A DNA stretch of 64,000 nt, taken from Branchiostoma floridae (Eukaryota > Chordata > Leptocardii > Amphioxiformes > Branchiostomatidae). The stretch's first letter is position 1. Each line of letters starts with the position of its first letter. The position numbers and the translations under genes were made by a program. Under the pieces are notes generated by a model. The model was not told where the DNA came from, ran no database searches, and saw only the letters and a list, made by a program, of their open reading frames with translations. The stretch is taken from contig NC_049994.1 of NCBI RefSeq assembly GCF_000003815.2, positions 8,374,645 through 8,438,644 on the forward strand, in the 5' to 3' direction. Below, piece after piece: positions 46,901 through 56,339 of this stretch.

Positions 46901-49900
46901 ACCCTTTGCAGTTCTCGTCCTCTTCTCCGGTTTCCTCACTAATACACACAACATGAGAGAAATATAAACAAACTAGAGTTCGGGGACCTCATACCTCCAT
47001 GAAATATTTATTGCTTTTTTTGTGGATGGTATGTATGTTTATAGTCGGTTGTATTTGAGAGTAATGGTTATAAATGTTATGGGAAAGTAGTGGTGTATTT
47101 ATTTAATGACACAGAGGATGTCCATCTGATTAGTAATTATTAAAATATGACACTTAATTGTGTAATGTGCGTTTAAGAGGTCGACGGCATATGGTAGCGT
47201 GGTGTTCCTTAAGCTTGATGTTTGGCTTTTAAACTGTGTAAGGTTGTCAGCATTATTGAGGTTCGACTATGTGCCTCAGAGCTGTGTGGTGGGAGGAAGT
47301 TGGGAAACTCAGAAAGAAGAAGGGATGTGGCCAACTTTAGTCAGATGGTGATTTGATTTTCCACCAATATGTCATAATATCAGCTGTTCACACGGTACAA
47401 AAACGAGATGCACACTTTCCTCTGATAGCCCTACACCAACTGTAAGATGAATACTTGGCGCCAACCCCGTCTGCTAAAAAACAAGTACCATTGGCTACGA
47501 AAGAGACAACTAACAACTTCCCTTATGGTAACGAAATCAGAACATCTGTATCGCCCATAAAACTTCTGACACCCAACCCATCTATGATGAGAGGACCTAA
47601 TGGCATTTTAATCACCATGTCACTCAAATCAGCAGTACAGTATGTGAGACATCCATACCTGTTAAGCATTACCGTTAAATGTACCTCAACTTCTTACAAT
47701 TATACTTACGCTTCACATCTCCATGATATCCTAAGCAGACATAAATAAAACTAATTATCATATTAAAAAAAAACTCGGGGTTCCCCAAACAGCTGTCATA
47801 CAAATCACCTCACTATCTGCTTGGAGCTAAGCCCATTAACAAACACTTAAAGCACGATGCCTGTTCCAATATATCACAGATATAGGGGTGATTTCTGATA
47901 TTATTACATCGGTTATAACGACAGATACGGCGCCCAAAATCTCATCGATTCGAGCTTTCATCACACCCCACCAACACAACAAGTATGAAACCAATCCATC
48001 CAGCCGTTTTTGAGTAATCTTGTGCACAGACAGAGACACATAACAACTGTCCCTTATCGTAACGAAATCAGAACATCTGTATCGCCCATAAAACTTCTGA
48101 CACCCAACCCATCTAAGATGAGAGGACCTAATGGCATTTTAATCACCATGTCACTCAAAACAGCAGTACAGTATGTGAGACATCCATGCCCGTTAAGCAT
48201 TACCGTTAAATGTACCTCAACTTCTTACAATTATACTTACGCTTCACATCTCCATGATATCCTAAGCAGACATAAATAAAACTAATTATCATGTTAAAAA
48301 AACTCGGGGTTCCTCAAACAGCTGTGATACAAGTCACCTCACTATCTGCTTGGAGCTAAGCCAAAACCTGTTTCTAGCATGGGTATCGGTGACTCTAAAC
48401 ATCGTGGGTTCAAATCCTTCAGTCCCATCCAGACTCCGACCTGGCCGAATAGTGATAGGGGACTTTTCCAAGTTGGGAATAAAAGCCTAAAAGTAGGAGT
48501 GAATTGGCCTAGGAGTGAACTGACCGGCCGGCGATGATAGCTGGACAGGTTGCAAAAGACTGACTGAAATCCCATGGCAGCTTATGTGTCCCTATCTACT
48601 CGGCCAAATTCTTCTATGCATTGTCTGCAATTTCAATAAATCTAAATCTACATCTAATTTTCTTCTAATTTTTTATTCAGCTGATGCATGAAAAGCGGCA
48701 TGCAGGCCGATTTGAGCGTATCATGAGTAATTAAAGTGTCAAACAATCACGTCTCATTGGAGACTACGAATCCCTACCACATCCGAATGAATGTCGTCAC
48801 CTTGCGAAATGCACTTATTAGTCATAATAACACGAATTAGTCACTTCGCACTTCATTAGCTTTGAACAATCATTGGTGCTCTCTAGTACGGTATAGGTGG
48901 TATCTCACTGCACTTGGGGCACCGGTGCGGTACTGTGGGGTTCGAAAGAGCACTGAACAAATTTCAGAGATAAGGAGTGAATTTTCTTACTTTTTGTGTA
49001 TTTTGCTGTCTTCTAAGTCATACTTTTACGTATTACGCAATATATAAGTTATTTTTTTTAAATCGTCAAAAAAATAGCCAACTGTGCCGCAGTGAACAGC
49101 CCCAAAGTGCCGCACCAGTACCTCAGGTGTAGTGAGATACCACCGTATGCATTTGAAGAGAGCTACACCTCGAGTACGTTGGAGTTCCATCGATAAGATG
49201 AAGGACCCTCCGGACGAGTGTTGATCAAACTTGACAACCAGGACGTACGTTAAAGCCATATGCTTAACGCGCGTACGGTTGTAAGTATACCGCGTAGCAA
49301 CAACATCATCATCGGGCGATCAATACGTTAAGGTACACTCTCACTGCACTTGCGTCACGCTTGTGTCACTGCGGGGTTCGAAAAATACTCAATAAATTTT
49401 AGAGATAAAGAATTTTCTTATAATTATGTTTTGTGTATTTTGTCGTCTTTTAAGTCATACATTTACATATTACGCAATATTTAAATTATCAAAATCGGAG
49501 AAAATAACAAAACAGTGACGCTATAAATGGACCCTGCAGTGACGCAAGCTTCACGCGAGTGCAGTGAGAGTGCACCTTAAGTATTGATATTGATGGAACA
49601 AACATTGTTTCTGTACATATACAAATAGCAAACACCAACAAAAATGAACTTGTAAAAGTACAAATATATACTTACATCTCTGCTGGCTGTTGCTCCTCAA
49701 CATCCGTATCTTGCTTGTCACGGCATTTGCGATTTGATAACCAACTGTGAATATGGTTAATATCAACTCTAATAATTCCGCAAGGTGCCATCATACCGCC
49801 ACATAAATAAAAACATTGTCAATGAGGTCATCTAAAGATTGTCTTGAACGCCTAAACAACTGAAGTGTATATACCTCAGAATTACTTTTGCTGCATTTTT

Positions 49901-51638
49901 ACATGTCTTTAAATCACTTTAAATTCCTTAAATACCTTATTTATGTGGCGGTAATATTGCATCAAGTGGAATAATGGAAGTTGATATTATTAGGTAAACC
50001 AATAAAAGTACGAAAGAAAAATCACCGAACTACAGCAACAAGTCCCTTATATGACATTGCGGTTTTTCAAAACGTTTACATAATTTTATAGTAAATGTTC
50101 AACCCTAAACCATCTTAAACCCTATTCTATTTATTTAACCCTATAGACCACGGTCATGCAGTATTTGGTGGTTAATTTGTCTCTTGAAACAATTGTCAAA
50201 TTCAATTGCAAAATCTTTGATAAATGACACAAGTATCACACAAAATACTAAGAAATACAGTGAATTTTCACCCTATTACGTATGACACGGTATGTAGCAA
50301 AATAATATAGTCAGTCTCCGTGTATCTTTCGCTAGTCTTTGTTGTACTTGTGTAATAGAGCCCATATTGACAACATCTGTGTAAAATGATTCTTGGGTAG
50401 GTTTCTTAGAAATCAACAGTAGCTGATAAAGATCTTGTATTTTGCTGACGAGTAGATGAGATAAGGAAGAACAAAGGGTCCAGATCACAGCTAATTAATG
50501 ACCTGTCAAGTACATGTGGTAAGAATTTGTTTTGTTTAGTCAGCACCCAGCTAGGAGATAAAAAGAAGGAACACCAGAGTTCTGGAGTCAGTGGAGGAAG
50601 AGAGGGCACACAGAGACAGTCATGATGTGACAGAGAAGAATAAAGATCGTTTCACGGCAGATCTTGTGCGTCTGTTATCATTTTCTACGCCACCAGTCCT
50701 AACTCTTTCATTACACTTGTTAAACTTTGTTAACCTGGTTATGGTTATTGTGTTAAAAATGTGTTACATGTTATATTGTTTGACATACCCTCTGCACTTC
50801 TTCCCATCGTTTCCACCGTTGCTGCTCACCAAAAACACAACAAAAAATAGAGGGAATTCACAACCAGATCAAGGAATCAACATCATAATTTTAATGAATA
50901 AAAAAACAACTCATAACATACGACTCACGAATAAGTGCAAGCGATATGATGAGTTCATACTACTCACGAATAAGTACCGGCGATATGATGAGCTGAACCT
51001 AAATTTTCATACTTTTTGATAAACTCGTCAAATGCATTTTCATCATTTACGATAGAGTTGTAAAGTTTACTTACGTCTGTGGTCGCTGATTGTCATTGTC
51101 TTGATCGTCGTCGGCATCGTTACATTGGCGAATACAACTGTAAGAATTAGATTTACAGATCTTAGTGGCAAATGTGTAGATGCTGGCACACTGGCGTACC
51201 AGATCCGTAGGTGTTTTTGGCACCCTTTTAGACAGATTAGCCGTGAGGCTCGGTGGGCGTCACTCCACCGTCATGGTGGGCATATTGTGTAAAGTGCCTT
51301 TCCCAAGGGCACAAGGTCGGGGCATGGCGAGTATCGAACTCGGGACTTACTGATTCCGACTCCGACGCTCTAGCCGTTGCGCCACACATACCCCACTATG
51401 CAGCTGTAAGATGTCAATAAACAGGTCAATGCATTCAGAAAGCGCTGATTTTCAGTTGTTTAAACCCTATACGCCTAGCCAATACTTTATCTAAACTATA
51501 CATATACACGTCTATTATTTTAGAAATGGTTTACCTGCGTCTGCATTCTGCTGTTTTCTTCGATTTCGCGAACCAACCCGCGTCGGAGAAGCTCACCACA
51601 ACGATGGTAACCAACATGAGGAGAAGTAAGGACCGCAT
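43857..51638 (-). CDS. Modular secreted Trp/Cys peptide, 105 residues, four coding exons
   Basis: CDS joins 51638-51535, 51137-51075, 49744-49676 and 43938-43857 (104+63+69+82 nt = 105 codons plus TAA). All junctions are GT-AG and every intron falls after the second base of a codon, so the internal exons are symmetric. Residues 1-21 are a signal peptide (MRSLLLLMLVTIVVVSFSDA). The mature part alternates Trp...Cys-Arg blocks with acidic linkers: WFAKSKKTAECRRSCIRQC, a DADDDQDNDN stretch, WLSNRKCRDKQ, DTDVEEQQPAE, WIKTMFKKECRRNN, and a basic tail ending KKGGGKKKV. There are five cysteines (32, 36, 40, 63, 89), an odd number. A TATA box and 5'UTR exon precede it and AATAAA follows 56 nt after the stop. 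It is likely secreted. I do not recognise the family, and the function is unknown. Confidence 0.65.
44239..45162. mobile_element. Non-autonomous mariner-like element
   Basis: Terminal inverted repeats CGAGGGTAAGTCAGAAAGTA and TACTTTCTGACTCACCCTCG, about 45 bp in all (through GCAAGTGGTTTCATAACAGA), flanked by TA on both sides (44237-44238 and 45163-45164). The 0.9 kb interior has no transposase frame. It sits in the last intron of the peptide gene. Confidence 0.8.
45368..46830. mobile_element. GC-rich nested inverted-repeat element
   Basis: Outer sequences CCCCTGTCACATTTGGCG and ATATGTGACAGGGACGG, and GATCGGACGAAGATT with GCCCGAAGATCG, suggest one element. Inside it, GCCCCCTTTACAAAT (45440) and ATTTGTAAAGGGGGC (46508-46522) bound another. 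The interior is rich in TCGGCCGAG and CGAGCT words, unlike flanking DNA. Confidence 0.5.
47388..47439 (-). CDS. Possible alternative last exon of the secreted-peptide gene
   Basis: A CATCTTACAG acceptor is followed by T then TGG, the same phase and first residue as exons C and D. It encodes WCRAIRGKCASRFCTV then TGA: three cysteines in 16 residues. It lies between exons C and D on the same strand. A minus-strand AATAAA near 47094 could end it. Spliced after exon C (AT|T) it would replace the lysine-rich tail by a Cys-rich one. Confidence 0.3.
47500..48360. repeat. Tandem duplication of about 540 bp
   Basis: 47518-47835 and 48055-48365 are nearly identical (GTAACGAAATCAGAACATCT, AGAGGACCTAATGGCATTTT, ACTCGGGGTTCC). 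GTGCACAGACAGAGACAC between them is typical of a LINE 3'UTR. No coding function is supported. Confidence 0.7.
48376..48660 (+). mobile_element. tRNA-derived SINE
   Basis: The head contains a good B box (GTGGGTTCAAATCC near 48409) preceded by a TAGCATGGGTA A-box-like stretch. The tail is an (AATCTA)-like run near 48640. Confidence 0.5.
48896..49144. mobile_element. MITE family A
   Basis: The ends GGTGGTATCTCACTGCACTT and GTGTAGTGAGATACCACCGT are nearly perfect inverted repeats. Confidence 0.75.
49330..49579. mobile_element. MITE family A
   Basis: The ends AAGGTACACTCTCACTGCAC and GTGCAGTGAGAGTGCACCTT. It ends about 100 nt before exon C of the peptide gene. Confidence 0.75.
49676..49744 (-). 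CDS. Secreted peptide exon C (WLSNRKC module)
   Basis: A 69-nt exon between ATTCACAG and GTAAGT. It starts with T then TGG, giving WLSNRKCRDKQDTDVEEQQP and AE. It has the same start pattern (Trp as first whole codon) and the same phases as exon D. Confidence 0.6.
49780..49970. mobile_element. MITE with ACCGCCACATAAATAA ends
   Basis: ACCGCCACATAAATAA near 49795 and TTATTTATGTGGCGGT near 49938 are exact inverted repeats. It lies in the intron between exons B and C. Confidence 0.6.
50935..51000. repeat. Tandem duplication of 33-36 bp
   Basis: ACTCACGAATAAGT..., CGATATGATGAG occurs twice in succession, upstream of exon B in plus coordinates. Confidence 0.6.
51075..51137 (-). CDS. Secreted peptide exon B (CIRQC and acidic linker)
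   Basis: A 63-nt exon between TTCTTACAG and GTAAGT. It encodes CIRQCNDADDDQDNDNQRPQ, two closely spaced cysteines followed by an Asp/Asn-rich linker. Too short to be found as an open frame; placed by splice sites and phase. Confidence 0.6.
51283..51397 (-). mobile_element. tRNA-derived SINE head
   Basis: On the minus strand TGGCGCAACGGCTAGAGCG is an A box and CCCGAGTTCGATACTCG a B box, spaced as in a tRNA. It continues to TGCCCTTGGGAAAGGCACTT, the module seen at 8.95 kb. It is inserted in the intron between exons A and B. Confidence 0.75.
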
Positions 51639-51650
51639 GGCTGAAGACTT
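51535..51650 (-). CDS. Secreted peptide exon A (signal peptide)
   Basis: Twelve nt of 5'UTR, then ATG at 51638. It encodes the 34 codons of the signal peptide plus WFAKSKKTAECRR and ends with two bases of a Ser codon before GTAAAC. The long open frame upstream of the ATG (to 52079) lies in the intron and is rejected. Confidence 0.65.
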
Positions 51651-52110
51651 CTGCCAACTTTTTAAATGATAGAATAGAAAAAAAAGGACAATCATTTTGT
51701 GTGAGAAAATGTTCGATGAAAACGGAGAAAATTGATTTAAATGCATTCTAAAAGATGTAAGCTCTAAGGACGTTAAAGCTAAGGGCGCAACCCGTTGTAC
51801 GTGCAAATACGTGCTGTAAACGTGCCAAAACGTGGGCAATCTTTTTTGGATCCGTACGTGGTAAGTACCGCCTCCGTACGAACTCGTAGGGAAAACGATA
51901 GATTTTGGAGCACGCAGACACTCCGTAGAAAAAACTTTACGTGCAAAACTTTGTGTGCCGTGCGTTGACGTACTCCCTCCCTGCTCTTGCCAGTCGCCCC
52001 CCACTTTTTTCAGAAATACGTGGCGGACGTGGCCTCCCCCCCCCCCCCAAAAAAAAAAAACGTACGGGAAAATGCACATATGGCGGGTTGTGCCCTTAGC
52101 TTTAGCTTAC

Positions 52111-52197
52111 CTTAAGGATACCACACTTGCGTCTGGTGTATTCTGAGTCCAGTTGCCTTGACTCTTCGCGTTAAGTACCAGGGTTAGCTGTCAACTG
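52111..52197 (-). other. 5'UTR exon of the secreted-peptide gene
   Basis: The donor CTTAAG|GTAAGC (52110-52109) lies about 85 nt downstream of a start expected from the TATA box at 52221-52230. The next acceptor, TTGGCAG at 51657-51651, joins to AAGTCTTCAGCC then ATG. The exact start is inferred. Confidence 0.45.
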
Positions 52198-52220
52198 GCT
52201 TTGACCACGACCGTCCACTG

Positions 52221-52230
52221 TTTTATATGG
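52221..52230 (-). promoter_or_regulatory. TATA box of the secreted-peptide gene
   Basis: CCATATAAAA on the minus strand, about 25-30 nt before the inferred start of the 5'UTR exon. The opposite-strand transporter gene begins about 1.1 kb away, so the interval 52.23-53.3 kb is a divergent promoter region. Confidence 0.5.
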
Positions 52231-52239
52231 TCAAGCGAG

Positions 52240-53340
52240 TCAAGCTTTCCCGTGGGAAATGATTTGTAGGTAATAAGTAAAACGTCAACCCAAAATCTCA
52301 TCAGGTCTAGCAATCAGTGAGGCTACTTTCTTTCAAATCGTTTAATTTTGTCGACTAAGAAAAGCATTAGATTCTGTCATTGCCATCGCCATTTGTTTTG
52401 AATGGACCACACAGACGCCAAGGTCATGTTATGGAATTATTAGATTAAACTTTCTGTGAAATCCAGTTACGGATTATAGTTGATTGCTGATAGTAATGAA
52501 CTTTCTGAAATACCGATTGTGCGTATTGTCGGGCTTTCGCCCTATCTTGATGAAATGTTTATATTCATGACGACCGTGAGAGAGCAACAATTGCCTCGAC
52601 AAAGTACGAGCATTAAATGGTAAATGGTCCAATAAGCGTTTACGTTTTTTAACCTAGTCGTTACCTAGTTAGATGGCCTACCTAAAGTTGCAAATAATGG
52701 CATAGATCTTTGAAGATTACAATGTGTATTGAGTAAGGTCGTGTTAACCATATCTATAGCTGATTTCAAAATGCATATCATCAATTGCCCACGGTCTACC
52801 AACATATTCAGGTAGTCAACAACTCTTATCTCTTTACTCTGTGATTACAATCTATCAACCGTTTGGATGACTACCATTGGATGTATTGTTACGGAAAGAG
52901 GGGACACATGGAGAAAAGGAATTAGGACAAAGAAGAAACTTTATTTCTTAAGAAGAGTTCAACTGATAACATGTACAAATAGATCCCTCGATCATCCCTT
53001 CAGTAGAGACGGGGGCCGATATCGACTGCCCTCGCCTTTGACGCGTTTCCAGTGCCACAGTTCCGTTCGCGTTACGCTTCGGGTCATCTCAAATGGAGAA
53101 GAATCAAAGAACTGTCCGATAACTTGTTGTTAAGCGTTTACATTAAAATAACGTGTAAATTTCTTACTACGATGAAGACAAATACATGAACCCCTTTTGT
53201 CAGAATGGCATGTTCCAAAAGGAGCAAAGGTCAGTCTCAGAAGCGAGTCGACGGAAGGTCCATACCAAACTGTAACGTTACTCATTATTCATTTTCAACG
53301 TAACTGGTTACGTGGTAACAAACAAGCATATAGACTTTGT
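52240..53340. promoter_or_regulatory. Divergent intergenic region
   Basis: The interval separates the minus-strand peptide gene from the plus-strand transporter gene. No repeat family is evident, which is unusual for this window and fits a conserved promoter region. Individual sites cannot be assigned. Confidence 0.35.
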
Positions 53341-53344
53341 TCTC

Positions 53345-53760
53345 ATGATGGCAGAGAAGACTATTGCAGCTACCCTTGCACTTCTGTGCATGTACGGTTT
53401 CTTCAAAGACATGCGTCCCGCTGTGCCCTTCTTAACACCCTTCCTAAGGAGCGACCTGAAGAATTATACAGCTGAAGAAGTCGACAACGAAATCTATCCT
53501 CTCTTGAGTTACTCTTGGATGGGGTTTCTGTTGTTGGTGTTGCTGATTTCGGACTTTGTACGATACAAACCGGTCCTGGTGGTGGGAGGGGCGAGTTACG
53601 TGGCGACCTCTGTGTTGTGGCTGTGGGGTGAAAGGTTAGAGGTCATGCAGATCGCTCAAGTCGTGTATGGCCTGGCTACTGCTACAGAAACTGTGTATTT
53701 CTCATACATATACGTTATTGTGGAGGAGGATCAGTATAAAAAGGCAACTGGATATGTCAG
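53345..53760 (+). CDS. SLC19-like: SLC19-like exon 1
   Basis: The first ATG is at 53345, with a second ATG directly after it (MMAEKTIAATLALLCMYGFF). The open frame continues upstream only through non-ATG codons. The exon covers TM1-TM4, ending TGYV plus AG before GTTGGT. Confidence 0.8.
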
Positions 53761-55619
53761 GTTGGTTAACACAATTTTATTTTTCCTCAAACATTATGTC
53801 AATTTGATTATATGGACAACATCTTCTGGGACCCCTCAAACCGATGCAAGCGTGCGAGTGAAATAAAATTTTGGCAATGAATAGTCCACAAAGTAACGTA
53901 GTCACATAAAGTGTAGTATACCGAACAAAATATATATTATCGAACTAGTTTAATTGTATTACGTTAATATCCAACAAAAAACGATATTATAGTTAAACTT
54001 GTTCAAGAATAACTTCTACCAACACAGATGATCTTTCAAGTTGATATGTATTCTCCACTTTTGTTCTGTCCCATTACCTTCTTTGACATTGGAATTGTCG
54101 TTGGCATTCCAAGACATTAGGATACGTTTTCCGATAGCATTTTTGCATACTGGGGTGTGTATATATTTGCTCATTTTGCAGCTGATTTTGACGATTTACA
54201 GTATAGTTGATACGCGCGCTTTCATCCATATAATCAAATCAACATGGTCTAAAATTGAATACAACCTCAGGCATAAACCACAAGCCGCTTGTTTTAAAGT
54301 GCACAATGCTCTATTTATAACTTGATAAATTATATCTTAGAGAACCATAAACAATATCGTTTTAGAGTTATCATTAGAATGTTTAGAGACAATTTTCTAA
54401 TTCACAATTCTTTTTTTTTCAGGTCAACTACCTTGTTTGGGCAGTTTCTGGCCTCGTCTATATCTCAACTCGTGATCACTTTTGATAAAAATGACTACCT
54501 TTTACTGAACTACATCACTCTTGGTAGTGTGTCTTTATCTTTTCTGATCAGCATATTTTTGCCCCTGTCTAAAAAGTCACTGATGTCGCAAAGGCCGTTA
54601 GTTGAACATGATACAACTGAGTCACAAACAGAACCTTGCAGGGGATACGATGAACGTGGCGTCAACATGGGAACACCTGATTCGTATCTGTTTGACGGAA
54701 ACCAAGAGTCGCACAGAAAACAAGTTTTTGACACAACTAGAAATCCTGGAACAGAGGAGAGATGCAATATTGAAAGCGGAGACCACAAAATGGCGCCGGA
54801 CATCCGGGATACTTTGGAGGACACTCATTGCGCATGTGCTAAAAACGATGACGAAATTGTTGGATCAGCCCGACCTTTTACCTCACGATTTAAGCAGTTT
54901 TTCCAAGACTTGAAAACGTGTTACAGTGATAGAAAACTTATTGTTTGGTCGCTCTGGTGGGCTCTTGCCACATGTGGAAACAACCTTGAAGTAACAAACG
55001 TTCAAAACCTGTGGTATGCCATTGAACCGGCATCTTCAAACGGCGGTCTCTACAACGGCATTGCCGAGGCACTTACAACTTTACTAGGTCAGAAATCATC
55101 TCAACTTGTCCCTTTTCTTATTTGCCATTGTAGAATCTCTGCATGCATGATAAACAAACAAAAGTCACATCCATATGTCCTTTTGTGTTTTATTTGTTTA
55201 CTCAAACATGTATCTTATATGTTCCCATATGATTATTCTTTCAAACACTGACTTGACACAAATTAGTCGTACTGATTGATTGATTGATTGATTAATTGAT
55301 TGATACGAGGATCAGAAAATCATTGCAAAACTATTTCTAATAGCCAATGGCAATGCATATATATGTCCAAGTTATTAATTACGTATTATAACAACAATAA
55401 TGAGATTTTTTCTATTTTTCATGTAGGAGCGTTGGTTTCGTTTTCCGTCGGTTACATGAAGTTGAACTGGTCCGTCTTTGGTGAACTGACGCTTGGAGTG
55501 ATGTCAGCGGTGGAAGCCATTTTGTTGGTCGCTATGGCAACGACAAACAACATCTGGGTCTGCTATGGCTGCGGCATCCTTTTCAAAACATCCTACTACA
55601 TGCTTATAACAGTAGCAAG
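53345..55619 (+). CDS. SLC19-like: SLC19-type vitamin transporter, three exons, 3' end not seen
   Basis: CDS joins 53345-53760, 54423-55087 and 55427-55619 (GT-AG, phases AG|G, G|GA, AG|...), giving 424 residues that stay open at a donor. SLC19 proteins are 12-TM carriers for thiamine or reduced folate in the plasma membrane. Family marks: KDMRPAVPFLTPFL at 21-34, NYT glycosylation at 40-42, FVRYKP at 71-76, an R-STTLFGQFLASSISQL segment at the first junction, a long hydrophilic central loop, the TM7 region WSLWWALATCGN, SNGGLYNGIAEA, and GALVSFSVGYMKLNWSVFGE. The final 70-100 residues expected after ITVAR are missing; the next 8 kb holds satellites and no matching exon. It is closer in feel to thiamine transporters, but substrate cannot be fixed from this. 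Confidence 0.85.
54423..55087 (+). CDS. SLC19-like: SLC19-like exon 2
   Basis: Preceded by a TTCTTTTTTTTTCAG acceptor. It encodes TM5-TM6, a polar loop of about 120 residues (many Glu, Asp, Thr; poorly conserved in the family) and TM7-TM8 start, ending ALTTLLG at a G|GTCAGA donor. Confidence 0.82.
55427..55619 (+). CDS. SLC19-like: SLC19-like exon 3
   Basis: The acceptor ATGTAG is followed by GALVSFSVGYMKLNWSVFGE and TM9-TM10, ending MLITVAR at AG|GTATCA. The split Arg codon requires a further exon. Confidence 0.8.
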
Positions 55620-56045
55620 GTATCATGCTTTAGATTTGTATTTCCTTACACAGAAAAATATGTAATGCACGTTTCACTATTACATGTCGCAGACATATAA
55701 CTACAAAAACATACATCATACTAGACAAACAGGCCAAATGCAATGCATACCTGTGAATTAGCAGGTTCTTACATTAAATCCATGACCTGGACTGCACTGT
55801 CATGTCTGATTGTTGAATAGTTCTACCACCTCTAAAATGTGCTTCTTCCCACCTTTGCAAGTCTAACCTTCCTGGTCATCATCCCATTTAATTTCTATCA
55901 CTCAACTGAAAGTTTAGTCCGATTGACACCAACACTAAAACACACACACTTAAAACACAGACTTCGTACTCGGAGTCAATGAACACATACAAAACTTTAC
56001 GATGCATCGTAATTACAGGTTTGCGATAGCACAACCTGTTTTGTT

Positions 56046-56250
56046 TTCGTTAGCGGAGTAGGGCGCCGCCATGTTGTATTATAGGGCGCCGCCATGTTGG
56101 ATGATGTCAAGGGAGTGAGGCATGCTGGGAGTGAGGCATGCTGGGAGTGAGGCATGCTGGGAGTGAGGCATGCCGGGAAAGTTTTTGCCATGTTGGGAAA
56201 GGTGTCGCCATGTTTGGTGTGGGGCATGCTGGGCGTGAGGCATCTTGAGG
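56046..56250. repeat. GGGAGTGAGGCATGCT short tandem repeat
   Basis: A 16-bp unit, GAGTGAGGCATGCTGG, repeats four times; GCGCCGCCATGTTG repeats nearby. It lies in the presumed last intron of the transporter gene. Confidence 0.8.
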
Positions 56251-56339
56251 AAGCTGTGGTTATGTTTTGAGCTTGTTGTTGCGGTCTTGTCGGCAGATAT
56301 TGGGACCACAGTTTCACAGTTTGTTTGTAACAAGGACAA

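Noticed and set aside
51300-51397. A functional tRNA gene
   Set aside because: A and B boxes are present, but acceptor-stem pairing is absent and the sequence continues into a SINE body.
51640-52079. Long minus-strand frame upstream of the peptide ATG
   Set aside because: It reads through an intron (acceptor TTGGCAG just before the ATG) and homopolymer C/A runs; only the part from the ATG at 51638 is coding.
53312-53344. Upstream extension of transporter exon 1
   Set aside because: It begins with GTG, not ATG; in an animal gene the first ATG at 53345 is the credible start.
53761-53866. Continuation of the transporter frame past exon 1
   Set aside because: It loses SLC19 similarity exactly at a GT donor, and similarity resumes at 54423 in phase.
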